Positions 1 through 5,204 of a stretch of 5,204 nucleotides of DNA are shown here, piece after piece. Positions within the stretch are counted from its first letter, which is position 1; every line of letters starts with the position of its first letter. A program made the position numbers and the translations under genes. Source of the stretch: Candidatus Aminicenantota bacterium (lineage in GTDB: Bacteria > Acidobacteriota > Aminicenantia > Aminicenantales > UBA8522); NCBI GenBank assembly GCA_016934895.1, contig JAFGRZ010000226.1, positions 1 to 5,204 of the forward strand, given 5' to 3'. The notes below the pieces were generated by a model. The model was not told the origin of the DNA, did not search any database, and worked only from the letters and a program-made list of their open reading frames with translations.

Positions 1-2699
1 AGGACCCAGAAGACCGGCAGCCGCTCGTCGCCGAACTTGCCGCCGCCGGCCGGGCTTCCGAAGATGCTGCTCCAGCCGATCCCCGGCCTGTTGACCCGGA
101 CGTCCGTGAGCTTGACGTAGCCTTCGCGGGCCACGATGACACCGCTGAAGTTGACGCCGTAGGGAAGCTGGACGAGGCCGGAGAGCTTGCCCATCCACCG
201 CGAGTTGACGTAGATGCCGCTCAGGCCGGAGCCGCCGCTTCCGGGCGCTACGACGCCGCCGTCATAGTACTCGATGTTGGTCGGGTCGATGATATCGCCC
301 TCGTAGTACTGTTTCCAGTCCGAATAGGTGAAGGAGGCGTCCATCATCCAGCGGTTGGACAGCCGCTTGGTGAAGACGATCTGACCGGCGAGATACCGGG
401 TGTAGCGGTTGGGATAGTTCGTCCTGTACTGGTTGGGAAAGAACTGGTAACGCCCGGAGTACTCGTAATTCACTTCCGGCGCGGTCCCGGCGGGGTAGTA
501 GTTCGAAGAATCTTCGATCGTGCCGTCGGACAGCATCCTCTTCGACCAAACTTCATTATGCTGCTTCTTGTAGAAGAGCTCCAGGCGGGCGGCGAAGTCG
601 GTGAAGAGCTCCTTCTCGTAGGAGGCGGTGATCTCGTCGAGAATGGGGGATTTGTAATCGGGATCGTACTTGTTCCGGACCGAGAGGCTGGTCGGATTGT
701 CCGGGTCAAACCCGCCGTACCACAACCAATAGTTGGGGTCGTTCACATCCTTCAGCTCGCCGGTGTCCCAATCGTAACCGAAGAGCTCGTCGCTGGTGAC
801 GCGGGTGTCGCCGTTCAGGTCCTGCCAGATGACGTCGATCTCGGTCCAACCCACCGGGTTGATGAAATCGGCCAGGCCGAAGCCGGACTGCGAGCCGTAC
901 CTGGCGACGGAGAGCTTGAGGAGGTCCTTACCGGTCCCGAAGATGTCCCAGACGAGGCTCAGCCGCGGCGACAGGGTCTTCCACTTGACTCCCGGGTCGA
1001 TCTCGCTGACGCTCAACTCCTGCATGTACTGGGGCAGCCAGGGAGACGCGGGAACCGTGTACTCGCTGACGACCGATGATTCGACGTCGTATCTCACGCC
1101 GATGTTGAGGGCGAGGCGTCCGAAAGTGGCCGTGTCCTGGAGGAAGAACGAGTAGCGCTTGAAGCCTTCGTTGATTTTGTAATCTCTCAAGAGCCAGGCT
1201 TCCCACCACTCTCCCGTGGGCAGGGAACTGTCGGGGCCTGAGTAGGCCAGGGACAGGTTGCCCTCATAAAGGTCGAAGGTGGTCACGATGGAGGTGACAT
1301 AATCGACACCGAACTTCCATTCATGGTCGGCGCCGAGGACACCCTCCAGGAACAGGTTGCCGCTCAGGCTCAGATTGAGCTGATCCCGGTCCGTCCCGTA
1401 GTCGTCGATATTTCCCGAGACGTAGAAATCGGGATAGTAGGACCTGACCATGTACTTGCCGGAACCGTCGGACGTCCTTGGGCCTTGAGTCGGCTGGAGG
1501 TTGAACCCGCCGTTGGTGAAGATGCCCTTAAGGTTGAGATAGAGGTTCCCGAAGGTCTGGTCCATCTCACCTTTCCAGATATAGCCGGGACCGGTCTGAT
1601 TCCAGACGGTTTCCGGGCTCTGCTGAGTGGCGTCCCAGGCGGTCCGGCCCCACTTCTCCTTGTTGTCGTACTCGACGAATCCCTCCAGGCGGGTCGTCGG
1701 AGTGAGTTGCAAGTTCAGCTTGGCGTAGCCGGAGGCGAGCCAGGTCTTGTCCGTCGTAGCGGCCAAGGTGGTCGCATTGATGTCCTGGAGGCCCCAGGCC
1801 AGGTAGAACCAGGCCCTGTCCCTGATCAGTGGTCCGCCGAAGTTGACGCCGTAAAGATAAACACGGTCGACGCCCGCGGCGGTGTAGCCGATGTCCTTCA
1901 GCTCGCCCTTGACATTGTCCGACTGCCATCTCTTGTCTTCGGCATCCAGGTAAAACGTGCCGGAGAAGGCGTTGCCGCCGCGCTTGCTGACCAGGTTCAC
2001 CTGGACGCCGCCGGTCTGCGACTTGACATCGTTGTTGCCGTAGTTGACCTGCAACTCATCGTAGCTGGCGATGTTGAGATAGGCGGGCGCCGCTCCCAGG
2101 GCCGAGTTGTCGGTGATGTTGGCGCCGTCGATGTTCCAGGTCTGGTCGCCCCCGCTCCCGCCGTGACCGTAATAGGCGGATTGCTGACCGCCCTCGTTTC
2201 CGCCGACGTCCTCACGGTCAATCAGCATTCCCGGAATCAAATTCATGATGACCCAGGGGTTTCGGGCCGTCGGAAGGGACATGATCATCTCTTCGCTGAC
2301 GTTGACGCCGACCTGGGTGCGCTTGGTGTCGATGACAGGACTCTGCCCGATGACCGTAACACTCTCCTCGAGCGCAGCCATCTCCATTCTGATGTCGTAG
2401 GTATTGTCGCGGCCGAACGAAATAACCTGCTTCTCGCGGATTTCCGTCTTGAAGCCCTCGAGCTCGAACTTGATCGTGTAATCGCTGCCCCCCGGAAGAT
2501 TGAGGAACCGGAAATTCCCTCCCGCCGAAGTGACAACGGTCTGCTCCGGAGTCTTGGACCCGGTCAGCGTGACGGTCACGCCCGGCAGGGGATTCCCTTC
2601 CGTGTCCCTCACCGTTCCCCTCATGGCGCCGTATTCCTGCGCATAGGAAAAGGCAACGAGAAGGGAGCAAACAAAAATTAGAAAAAGAAATTTCTTCAA
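1..2699 (-). CDS. TonB-dependent receptor with N-terminal carboxypeptidase regulatory-like domain (Oar-like), partial at 3' end
   Basis: This gene encodes an outer-membrane beta-barrel receptor that would import a large or scarce nutrient using TonB energy; the substrate cannot be read from sequence. 899 complete codons are visible with no internal stop, and the gene runs off the left edge (last visible residues RLPVFWV). The start is a TTG at 2699. It is the only start that keeps the signal peptide (KKFLFLIFVCSLLVAFSYA, likely cut after A20), it has a GGGAGGG Shine-Dalgarno, and an in-frame stop lies upstream at 2754-2756 with no ATG between. Residues about 24-105 form a CarboxypepD_reg-type domain (GTVRDTEGNPLPGVTV). 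A TonB-box-like EESVTV follows at 111-116. A plug of about 119-245 contains SLPTARNPWVIMNLIPGM, NIDGANITD near 189 and ELQVNYGNNDVKSQTGG. The barrel occupies the rest. An EF-hand-like loop DLNGDTRVTSDE lies at 627-638. Oar-like proteins are often around 1000 residues or more, so probably 100-200 residues are missing. Confidence 0.93.
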   Translation of the reverse strand, partial: MKKFLFLIFVCSLLVAFSYAQEYGAMRGTVRDTEGNPLPGVTVTLTGSKTPEQTVVTSAGGNFRFLNLPGGSDYTIKFELEGFKTEIREKQVISFGRDNTYDIRMEMAALEESVTVIGQSPVIDTKRTQVGVNVSEEMIMSLPTARNPWVIMNLIPGMLIDREDVGGNEGGQQSAYYGHGGSGGDQTWNIDGANITDNSALGAAPAYLNIASYDELQVNYGNNDVKSQTGGVQVNLVSKRGGNAFSGTFYLDAEDKRWQSDNVKGELKDIGYTAAGVDRVYLYGVNFGGPLIRDRAWFYLAWGLQDINATTLAATTDKTWLASGYAKLNLQLTPTTRLEGFVEYDNKEKWGRTAWDATQQSPETVWNQTGPGYIWKGEMDQTFGNLYLNLKGIFTNGGFNLQPTQGPRTSDGSGKYMVRSYYPDFYVSGNIDDYGTDRDQLNLSLSGNLFLEGVLGADHEWKFGVDYVTSIVTTFDLYEGNLSLAYSGPDSSLPTGEWWEAWLLRDYKINEGFKRYSFFLQDTATFGRLALNIGVRYDVESSVVSEYTVPASPWLPQYMQELSVSEIDPGVKWKTLSPRLSLVWDIFGTGKDLLKLSVARYGSQSGFGLADFINPVGWTEIDVIWQDLNGDTRVTSDELFGYDWDTGELKDVNDPNYWLWYGGFDPDNPTSLSVRNKYDPDYKSPILDEITASYEKELFTDFAARLELFYKKQHNEVWSKRMLSDGTIEDSSNYYPAGTAPEVNYEYSGRYQFFPNQYRTNYPNRYTRYLAGQIVFTKRLSNRWMMDASFTYSDWKQYYEGDIIDPTNIEYYDGGVVAPGSGGSGLSGIYVNSRWMGKLSGLVQLPYGVNFSGVIVAREGYVKLTDVRVNRPGIGWSSIFGSPAGGGKFGDERLPVFWV

Positions 2700-2704
2700 A
2701 TTAA

Positions 2705-2711
2705 CCCTCCC
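2705..2711 (-). promoter_or_regulatory. Ribosome binding site of the TonB receptor (decides the TTG start)
   Basis: On the minus strand GGGAGGG ends five bases before the TTG at 2699-2697. The good match and spacing, together with the hydrophobic signal peptide that begins directly after, favour TTG over the first in-frame ATG (2624, residue 26), which would remove the export signal. Confidence 0.7.
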
Positions 2712-2740
2712 ATTTTCCGCAATTTTGCGCGTCCATTCCC

Positions 2741-2760
2741 TGAGTGAAAGAATTCACTCA
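2741..2760 (-). promoter_or_regulatory. Perfect 8-bp hairpin between leader ORF and receptor start
   Basis: TGAGTGAA (2741-2748) and TTCACTCA (2753-2760) are perfect reverse complements around a 4-base loop. In the minus-strand transcript the stem lies about 40 bases upstream of the receptor start and includes the stop codon of the small upstream ORF. It has no following U-tract, so it is not a classical terminator. A role in translation control, mRNA stability or protein binding is possible; none is shown. Confidence 0.45.
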
Positions 2761-2799
2761 AACCAAGACAAGGAAATTGAAAGAAAGATCCCTTTTCAT
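2758..2799 (-). CDS. Possible 13-residue leader peptide upstream of the receptor
   Basis: The ORF ATG...TGA encodes MKRDLSFNFLVLV. It starts five bases after AGGAGG, the best Shine-Dalgarno in the window, and ends inside the 8-bp hairpin, 58 bases before the receptor TTG. It is in a different frame from the receptor. It begins like a signal peptide (basic residues, then a hydrophobic run) but stops at once. It could be a leader controlling receptor translation, a decayed former start, or chance. There is no run of one amino acid as in classical attenuation leaders. Function unknown; the strong ribosome site is the only real support. Confidence 0.35.
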   Translation of the reverse strand: MKRDLSFNFLVLV

Positions 2800-2804
2800 T
2801 CTCA

Positions 2805-2810
2805 CCTCCT
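2805..2810 (-). promoter_or_regulatory. Strong Shine-Dalgarno AGGAGG of the leader ORF
   Basis: On the minus strand AGGAGG is followed by TGAGA and then ATG at 2799. Sequence and spacing are close to ideal. It is stronger than the site used by the large receptor gene downstream, which is why the short ORF is reported at all. Confidence 0.5.
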
Positions 2811-2856
2811 CTCATTTCACAAACAACGCCTTCACATAATCTAATGCAAAATCCAT

Positions 2857-2870
2857 GCCAACGCGATGGC
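2857..2870. promoter_or_regulatory. Imperfect GC-rich palindrome in receptor upstream region
   Basis: GCCA-a-CGCG-a-TGGC is a 14-base dyad, symmetric except for one base pair flanking the central CGCG. It stands out in AT-rich surroundings and lies between the candidate -10 box at 2895-2900 and the leader ORF, where a repressor could act. No regulator family can be assigned from it. Confidence 0.25.
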
Positions 2871-2894
2871 CTTTAAAATTAGCTTAATTTCTTG

Positions 2895-2900
2895 ATAATA
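2895..2900 (-). promoter_or_regulatory. Candidate -10 box for the receptor transcript
   Basis: TATTAT on the minus strand matches the sigma-70 -10 consensus at 5 of 6 positions and would start transcription about 90 bases before the leader ORF. No convincing -35 element lies 16-18 bases upstream, and the region is so AT-rich that chance matches are expected. Confidence 0.25.
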
Positions 2901-2910
2901 AATAAATTAG

Positions 2911-2939
2911 AAAAAAGTCCGGGCAACGGGGCCAAGCCC
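2911..2939 (-). terminator. Weak candidate intrinsic terminator after the DUF362 transcript
   Basis: Read on the minus strand, a short GC stem (GGGC at 2939-2936 pairing with GCCC, either at 2932-2929 or 2924-2921) is followed after a few bases by six Ts (2916-2911). The stem is only four base pairs, so this is tentative. Its position suits termination of transcripts coming from the DUF362 gene before the receptor leader. Confidence 0.25.
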
Positions 2940-2941
2940 AT

Positions 2942-3000
2942 AATCCAAATTATCGGATATCATCCAATATTTTGGATTTCTTTGGGTATTTATAATTTGG
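2942..3000. promoter_or_regulatory. Cluster of ATCCAA / TTGGAT half-sites and inverted repeats
   Basis: ATCCAA occurs at 2943-2948 and 2962-2967, and its complement TTGGAT at 2972-2977. The last two form a perfect 6-bp dyad around TATT. AATCCAAA (2942-2949) pairs with TTTGGATT (2971-2978), and CCAAATTAT (2945-2953) pairs with ATAATTTGG (2992-3000). Nested, alternative pairings of one motif within about 60 bases look like a multi-site operator or a structured RNA. AT-rich composition makes some of this likely by chance. Confidence 0.35.
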
Positions 3001-3044
3001 TGGCAGCCCATCGCGTCCCCATTATAAATTCGCAAACATCGAAA

Positions 3045-3121
3045 GGGATCAGGTCTTAACAATCAACAAATTATGAGCCGCTCTGCCGCTTGCGAATTGT
3101 TAGTTGTTAAGACCTGACCCC
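3045..3121. repeat. Long imperfect stem-loop repeat (REP/MITE-like element)
   Basis: The left arm 3045-3072 and right arm 3095-3121 are reverse complements over about 27 bases. They share a perfect 14-base core TCAGGTCTTAACAA and the adjoining AACAA, with one substitution near the tip, a two-base difference and a one-base indel. A GC-richer 22-base loop (3073-3094) separates them. No target-site duplication is visible. From memory, GGGGTCAGGTCTT-type ends occur repeatedly in environmental genomes beside Y1/REP-associated (RAYT, IS200-like) transposases; this is unverified here. No transposase is encoded, so it would be non-autonomous. It could also act as a 3' stabilising or terminating hairpin for the DUF362 mRNA, though no good T-tract follows it. 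Confidence 0.65.
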
Positions 3122-4722
3122 TAGAACTTCGACTTGAGCTCGGCGCGGCGCGGGCCACGCCCCTCACGAACGATGAGAAGAACTGCGACAAGCTGCGGCG
3201 TGTTGGCCGCTCCCGGGCAATGGATGAGGATTTGCCCCCTGTGCTCGCCGGGTTCCAGGCCGGAAGGATTGACGGTGACGGCGATCGTCCGGTCGGCCGA
3301 CCCGGAGGAAGGCGCACAGCCCAGCCAGGCGGCATCGGTCTCGGCCCGCCAGGAGAGCGCGTTGGCGCCCGAAATGGAAATGCTCAAGGGCTTCTCCAAC
3401 GTCCCCGTCATCGAGACGGATGCTCCGAATCGAAGGCCGGACTCCGAGACGCTCAGCCGAATATTATGCAGGAACTCGCCGGCACCGCAGACGTGGGCCG
3501 CCATCTCATTCTCATTTCCCGTTACGCGGCCGACGAGAATCCCTTTTTCCGGGTCGAGCAGCCCGCCTCGACCGTTGATCGTGTTTTCGGCGTCCTTCAG
3601 CCAGCGGCTGATCCCCAAAAAATCCGGGTGGTGCCGGAAATTACCGTCCACCGGATAGAGGATGTACTTGGCCGCCCAGTAGTCGGCGGCCACAGGATCC
3701 TGGCCGGCCAGGAGCTGGTTCGCCCGGAAGGTCGTTCCGGCCGGATAGCCGCCCAGGGTGTCGTGGGAAACCCAGATGGCGTCGATGATATTCAGGACGG
3801 GGGTACGGACCGAGACCATCATCTTGCCGCAGGTCTCGCCGAGCCCGCTGTAATGGCGGAAACTGCTCTGTCCGTCGTCCATGGAGACGAGGCCGTAGAC
3901 GTGCTTGAGGCCGGCGGTGATCTCCGACCCGCCGGTATCGTGGTGCTTGAGCACGGGGACGTTGATGAGCTTGAGGTTCCCCCGGTGGACGCCGGCCTGC
4001 CAGACGCCTTCCTTGAGTTCCACCCGGCGGCCGCCCACGGTCGTGAAACAGGGATAGGAGACGTTCTCGAATTTTCTGTAGCCGTCCTTGGCATGGTCAT
4101 TGTCGCCGATGAACGTCCCCCGGATGGGATCGAGGAGATAGGCGGAGACGCGCGCGTCGTTGAAGACCGTGTTGACCAGGTAGAGGTAATGGTGGCTTTC
4201 GTCGTTGGCGTTGGCGTGGACCGTCTTGTCTCCTCCGTAGGCGGCGGAGGTATCGCACCTGAAGCTTCCCCGGCCCTGGCCGTTCTCGACGATGACGACT
4301 TCGCCGTGAAATCCGTCGGGATGGTCGAGGACCCTCTGGATGAGACCGCGGATGAGGTCGGAATTGGTGCAGCCGCGGTGCTTCCACTGGGCGTTGACCT
4401 TGATGAGCACGACGTCGTCGGCCGCGATGAGACCGGACGGCCCGGCGAACGGATGGCCGCTCGAGGAGCGGTAGAAGCGGAGACCTTTATCGCCCATGAG
4501 GTAGAGAAGCGAGTCCAGGCCGATATGGTGATTCTGCCGGCCGGGGTCATAAAAGGGGTGGTCGGGAATGTGCTTGACCCAAAAAAGATCGTTTTTGACG
4601 GCAGCCGTTTGCACGCGGGGAAGTCGATTCAGCTTGCCAAGATAGGGAATCGTCAGGCCAGCCCCGAGCGCCCTGAAAAAATCGCGACGAGACAGTCCGT
4701 CCGCTTTCTTCGTGCTTCTCAT
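3121..4722 (-). CDS. Tat-exported DUF362 domain protein with C-terminal BACON-like domain
   Basis: A complete 533-residue protein of unknown precise function. The start ATG at 4722 has AAGGAGG five bases upstream. Residues 11-17 (SRRDFFR) followed by ALGAGLTIPYLG form a twin-arginine signal, so the protein is exported folded, as often seen for proteins carrying a cofactor. No clear signal peptidase site follows, and it may stay anchored. Residues about 100-395 match DUF362: DDVVLIKVN (102-110), GEVVIVENGQ (140-149), LINVPVLKHHDTGG (252-265) leading to TAGLKHVYGL (269-278), and LLAGQDPVAADYW (337-349). Residues about 452-520 resemble a BACON domain (ALSWRAETDAAWLG, SSGSADRTIAVTVNPSGL, G-x-x-x-G-Q-I-L-I and a final VAVLLIV); BACON domains are proposed to bind carbohydrate or mucin, or to act as Ig-like spacers. 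No ferredoxin CxxC cluster, found in some DUF362 proteins, is present. The stop codon overlaps the stem-loop repeat by one base. Confidence 0.88.
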   Translation of the reverse strand: MRSTKKADGLSRRDFFRALGAGLTIPYLGKLNRLPRVQTAAVKNDLFWVKHIPDHPFYDPGRQNHHIGLDSLLYLMGDKGLRFYRSSSGHPFAGPSGLIAADDVVLIKVNAQWKHRGCTNSDLIRGLIQRVLDHPDGFHGEVVIVENGQGRGSFRCDTSAAYGGDKTVHANANDESHHYLYLVNTVFNDARVSAYLLDPIRGTFIGDNDHAKDGYRKFENVSYPCFTTVGGRRVELKEGVWQAGVHRGNLKLINVPVLKHHDTGGSEITAGLKHVYGLVSMDDGQSSFRHYSGLGETCGKMMVSVRTPVLNIIDAIWVSHDTLGGYPAGTTFRANQLLAGQDPVAADYWAAKYILYPVDGNFRHHPDFLGISRWLKDAENTINGRGGLLDPEKGILVGRVTGNENEMAAHVCGAGEFLHNIRLSVSESGLRFGASVSMTGTLEKPLSISISGANALSWRAETDAAWLGCAPSSGSADRTIAVTVNPSGLEPGEHRGQILIHCPGAANTPQLVAVLLIVREGRGPRRAELKSKF

Positions 4723-4727
4723 CTCCG

Positions 4728-4734
4728 CCTCCTT
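4728..4734 (-). promoter_or_regulatory. Ribosome binding site of the DUF362 gene
   Basis: AAGGAGG on the minus strand ends five bases before the ATG at 4722. This fixes the start that preserves the twin-arginine signal. Confidence 0.7.
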
Positions 4735-4742
4735 GATCCTCT

Positions 4743-4771
4743 ATTCTAACGTTTTTATCTTACTATTTCAA
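4743..4771 (-). promoter_or_regulatory. Sigma-70-type promoter of the DUF362 gene
   Basis: On the minus strand TTGAAA (4771-4766) is followed by a 17-base spacer and TAGAAT (4748-4743); each box matches the consensus at 5 of 6 positions. Transcription would begin near 4736, leaving a leader of roughly 14 bases that just includes the Shine-Dalgarno. The spacing and double match make this the best promoter in the window. Confidence 0.6.
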
Positions 4772-4859
4772 TAATATTTATAGATTGTATAGGAAATAGA
4801 GGGGGATGTATTCGATTTATCTTGTCGGCGGCGGCCGGATGGCTTATGACAATGGCAGA

Positions 4860-4887
4860 ACCGGGGACATGATATACTGTCACCGGT
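4860..4887. promoter_or_regulatory. Inverted repeat overlapping the phosphofructokinase promoter (operator candidate)
   Basis: ACCGGGGACA (4860-4869) and TGTCACCGGT (4878-4887) are reverse complements at 9 of 10 positions around an 8-base spacer. The spacer holds nearly all of the extended -10 element, so a dimeric regulator bound here would block RNA polymerase. The 18-base centre-to-centre distance puts both arms on roughly the same helix face. The regulator is not in the window. Confidence 0.5.
4870..4878 (+). promoter_or_regulatory. Extended -10 promoter of the phosphofructokinase gene
   Basis: TGaTATACT is an extended -10 element; TATACT matches TATAAT at 5 of 6 positions and TG sits one base upstream. 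The -35 region is poor (ATGGCA with a short 15-base spacer is the nearest match), as is usual for extended -10 promoters. Transcription would start near 4885, giving a leader of about 27 bases. Confidence 0.5.
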
Positions 4888-4899
4888 AATTTTAATCAT

Positions 4900-4904
4900 G
4901 GAGG
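4900..4904 (+). promoter_or_regulatory. Ribosome binding site of the phosphofructokinase gene
   Basis: GGAGG lies seven bases before the ATG at 4912. An ATG at 4898 opens only a five-codon frame that ends in TGA overlapping the true start, so 4912 is the chosen start. Confidence 0.7.
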
Positions 4905-4911
4905 CCGCCGT

Positions 4912-5204
4912 ATGAAAAACGCGAGAAAGAAGAACCGGATCGCCATCCTGACCGGCGGAGGGGATTGCCCCGGGATCAACGCCGTCATCCGCGCCGTGGC
5001 CAAAAAGGCCATCCTGGAGCATGGGATGGAAATCATCGGCGTCGAGGACGGCTACGAGGGCCTCATCCACCGCCGTCACCGCCCGCTCCACTACGACGAC
5101 GTCTCGGGAATCCTCACCCTCGGAGGGACCATCCTCGGCGCCTCCAAGAATTCCAATCCCTATCGATACGGCGTCCAGAAGGGCGACGTCGTCGTCCTCG
5201 AGGA
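4912..5204 (+). CDS. pfkA: 6-phosphofructokinase (ATP- or PPi-dependent), partial at 3' end
   Basis: This gene encodes the glycolytic enzyme that phosphorylates fructose 6-phosphate to fructose 1,6-bisphosphate in the cytoplasm. The first 97 codons are visible. Residues 10-27 (IAILTGGGDCPGINAVIR) are the N-terminal nucleotide/phosphate-binding glycine loop of the PfkA family, in the GGGDCPG form seen in the group that includes long and PPi-using enzymes rather than the E. coli TSGGDAPG form. IIGVEDGYEGL (41-51) and LGGTILGASKNSNP (70-83) follow the family pattern. The position equivalent to E. coli Arg72, which contacts ATP phosphates, appears to be Lys79. The residue that separates ATP from PPi users (in the GGDGS/GGDDT motif) lies beyond the window, so the phosphate donor cannot be called. 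The gene is divergent from the DUF362 gene and has its own promoter inside an inverted repeat. Confidence 0.9.
   Translation, partial: MKNARKKNRIAILTGGGDCPGINAVIRAVAKKAILEHGMEIIGVEDGYEGLIHRRHRPLHYDDVSGILTLGGTILGASKNSNPYRYGVQKGDVVVLE

Noticed and set aside
2218..2670. 150-codon minus-strand ORF starting near the receptor N-terminus
   Set aside because: It is an alternative frame of the receptor. The receptor frame gives a signal peptide and known domains; this one gives an Arg/Gly/His-rich sequence without motifs.
1323..2681. 452-codon plus-strand ORF antisense to the TonB receptor
   Set aside because: The opposite strand encodes continuous, recognisable signal peptide, CarboxypepD_reg, plug and barrel sequence. 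The antisense product has no motif and reflects codon bias only.
1..2699. Possible frameshift or pseudogene in the receptor, because it has no long ATG-started frame
   Set aside because: The reading frame was followed from the TTG at 2699 to the left edge and checked at several points (around 2620, 2360, 1330, 800 and 20). It stays open and gives coherent barrel sequence throughout. It merely starts with TTG and has its stop outside the window.
3045..3121. Stem-loop read as a classical rho-independent terminator
   Set aside because: The stem is long and AT-rich, and on the minus strand only TTT follows it, so the terminator pattern is poor. The repeat-element reading explains the long arms better, although it may still affect the 3' end of the DUF362 mRNA.
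3045..3121. CRISPR repeat or attachment site
   Set aside because: There are only two arms, in inverted orientation, around one short loop, with no spacer array, cas gene, integrase or tRNA in the window.
3220..4749. 509-codon plus-strand ORF antisense to the DUF362 gene
   Set aside because: It mirrors almost the whole minus-strand gene, its product is low-complexity (rich in V, G, D, E, A) with no recognisable domain, and it has no sensible promoter or ribosome site. The minus-strand reading has a Tat signal, DUF362 motifs, a Shine-Dalgarno and a promoter. This is a composition artefact of GC-rich DNA.
4768..5091. 107-codon minus-strand ORF over the pfk start and divergent promoter region
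   Set aside because: It is antisense to the clear phosphofructokinase N-terminus and runs through the AT-rich promoter region; its product has no recognisable features.

Overview
The window holds three protein genes and two informative spacers. Coding parts are GC-rich and intergenic parts are strikingly AT-rich. From left to right: (1) most of a large TonB-dependent, Oar-like outer-membrane receptor on the minus strand (1-2699), whose C-terminus lies beyond the left edge; (2) a 421-bp AT-rich spacer (2700-3120) with a possible 13-codon leader ORF, a hairpin, operator-like dyads and a long stem-loop repeat that looks like a small REP/MITE-type element; (3) a complete 533-aa minus-strand gene (3121-4722) for a Tat-exported DUF362 protein with a C-terminal BACON-like domain; (4) a 189-bp divergent promoter region; (5) the first 97 codons of a plus-strand 6-phosphofructokinase (4912 to the right edge).

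Organism (inference): a Gram-negative, didermic bacterium, because of the TonB receptor with its signal peptide. A CarboxypepD_reg plus TonB-receptor architecture, a Tat-exported DUF362-BACON protein, the GC-rich genes with AT-rich spacers and a GGGDCPG-type phosphofructokinase together recall Acidobacteriota, in particular Aminicenantes-like lineages. No rRNA or marker gene is present to confirm this.

The genes do not form an obvious single pathway. The receptor and the DUF362 protein share a strand, but 421 bp of regulatory-looking DNA and a repeat separate them, so they are probably transcribed separately. The DUF362 gene and the phosphofructokinase gene are divergent and each has its own recognisable promoter. 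The phosphofructokinase extended -10 box lies inside a 10-bp inverted repeat, which suggests repressor control of a glycolytic gene.

The most interesting items are that inverted repeat, the stem-loop element whose edge supplies the last base of the DUF362 stop codon, the leader ORF plus hairpin ahead of the receptor, and an EF-hand-like calcium loop inside the receptor barrel. No CRISPR array, tRNA, rRNA, transposase gene or defence system was seen.
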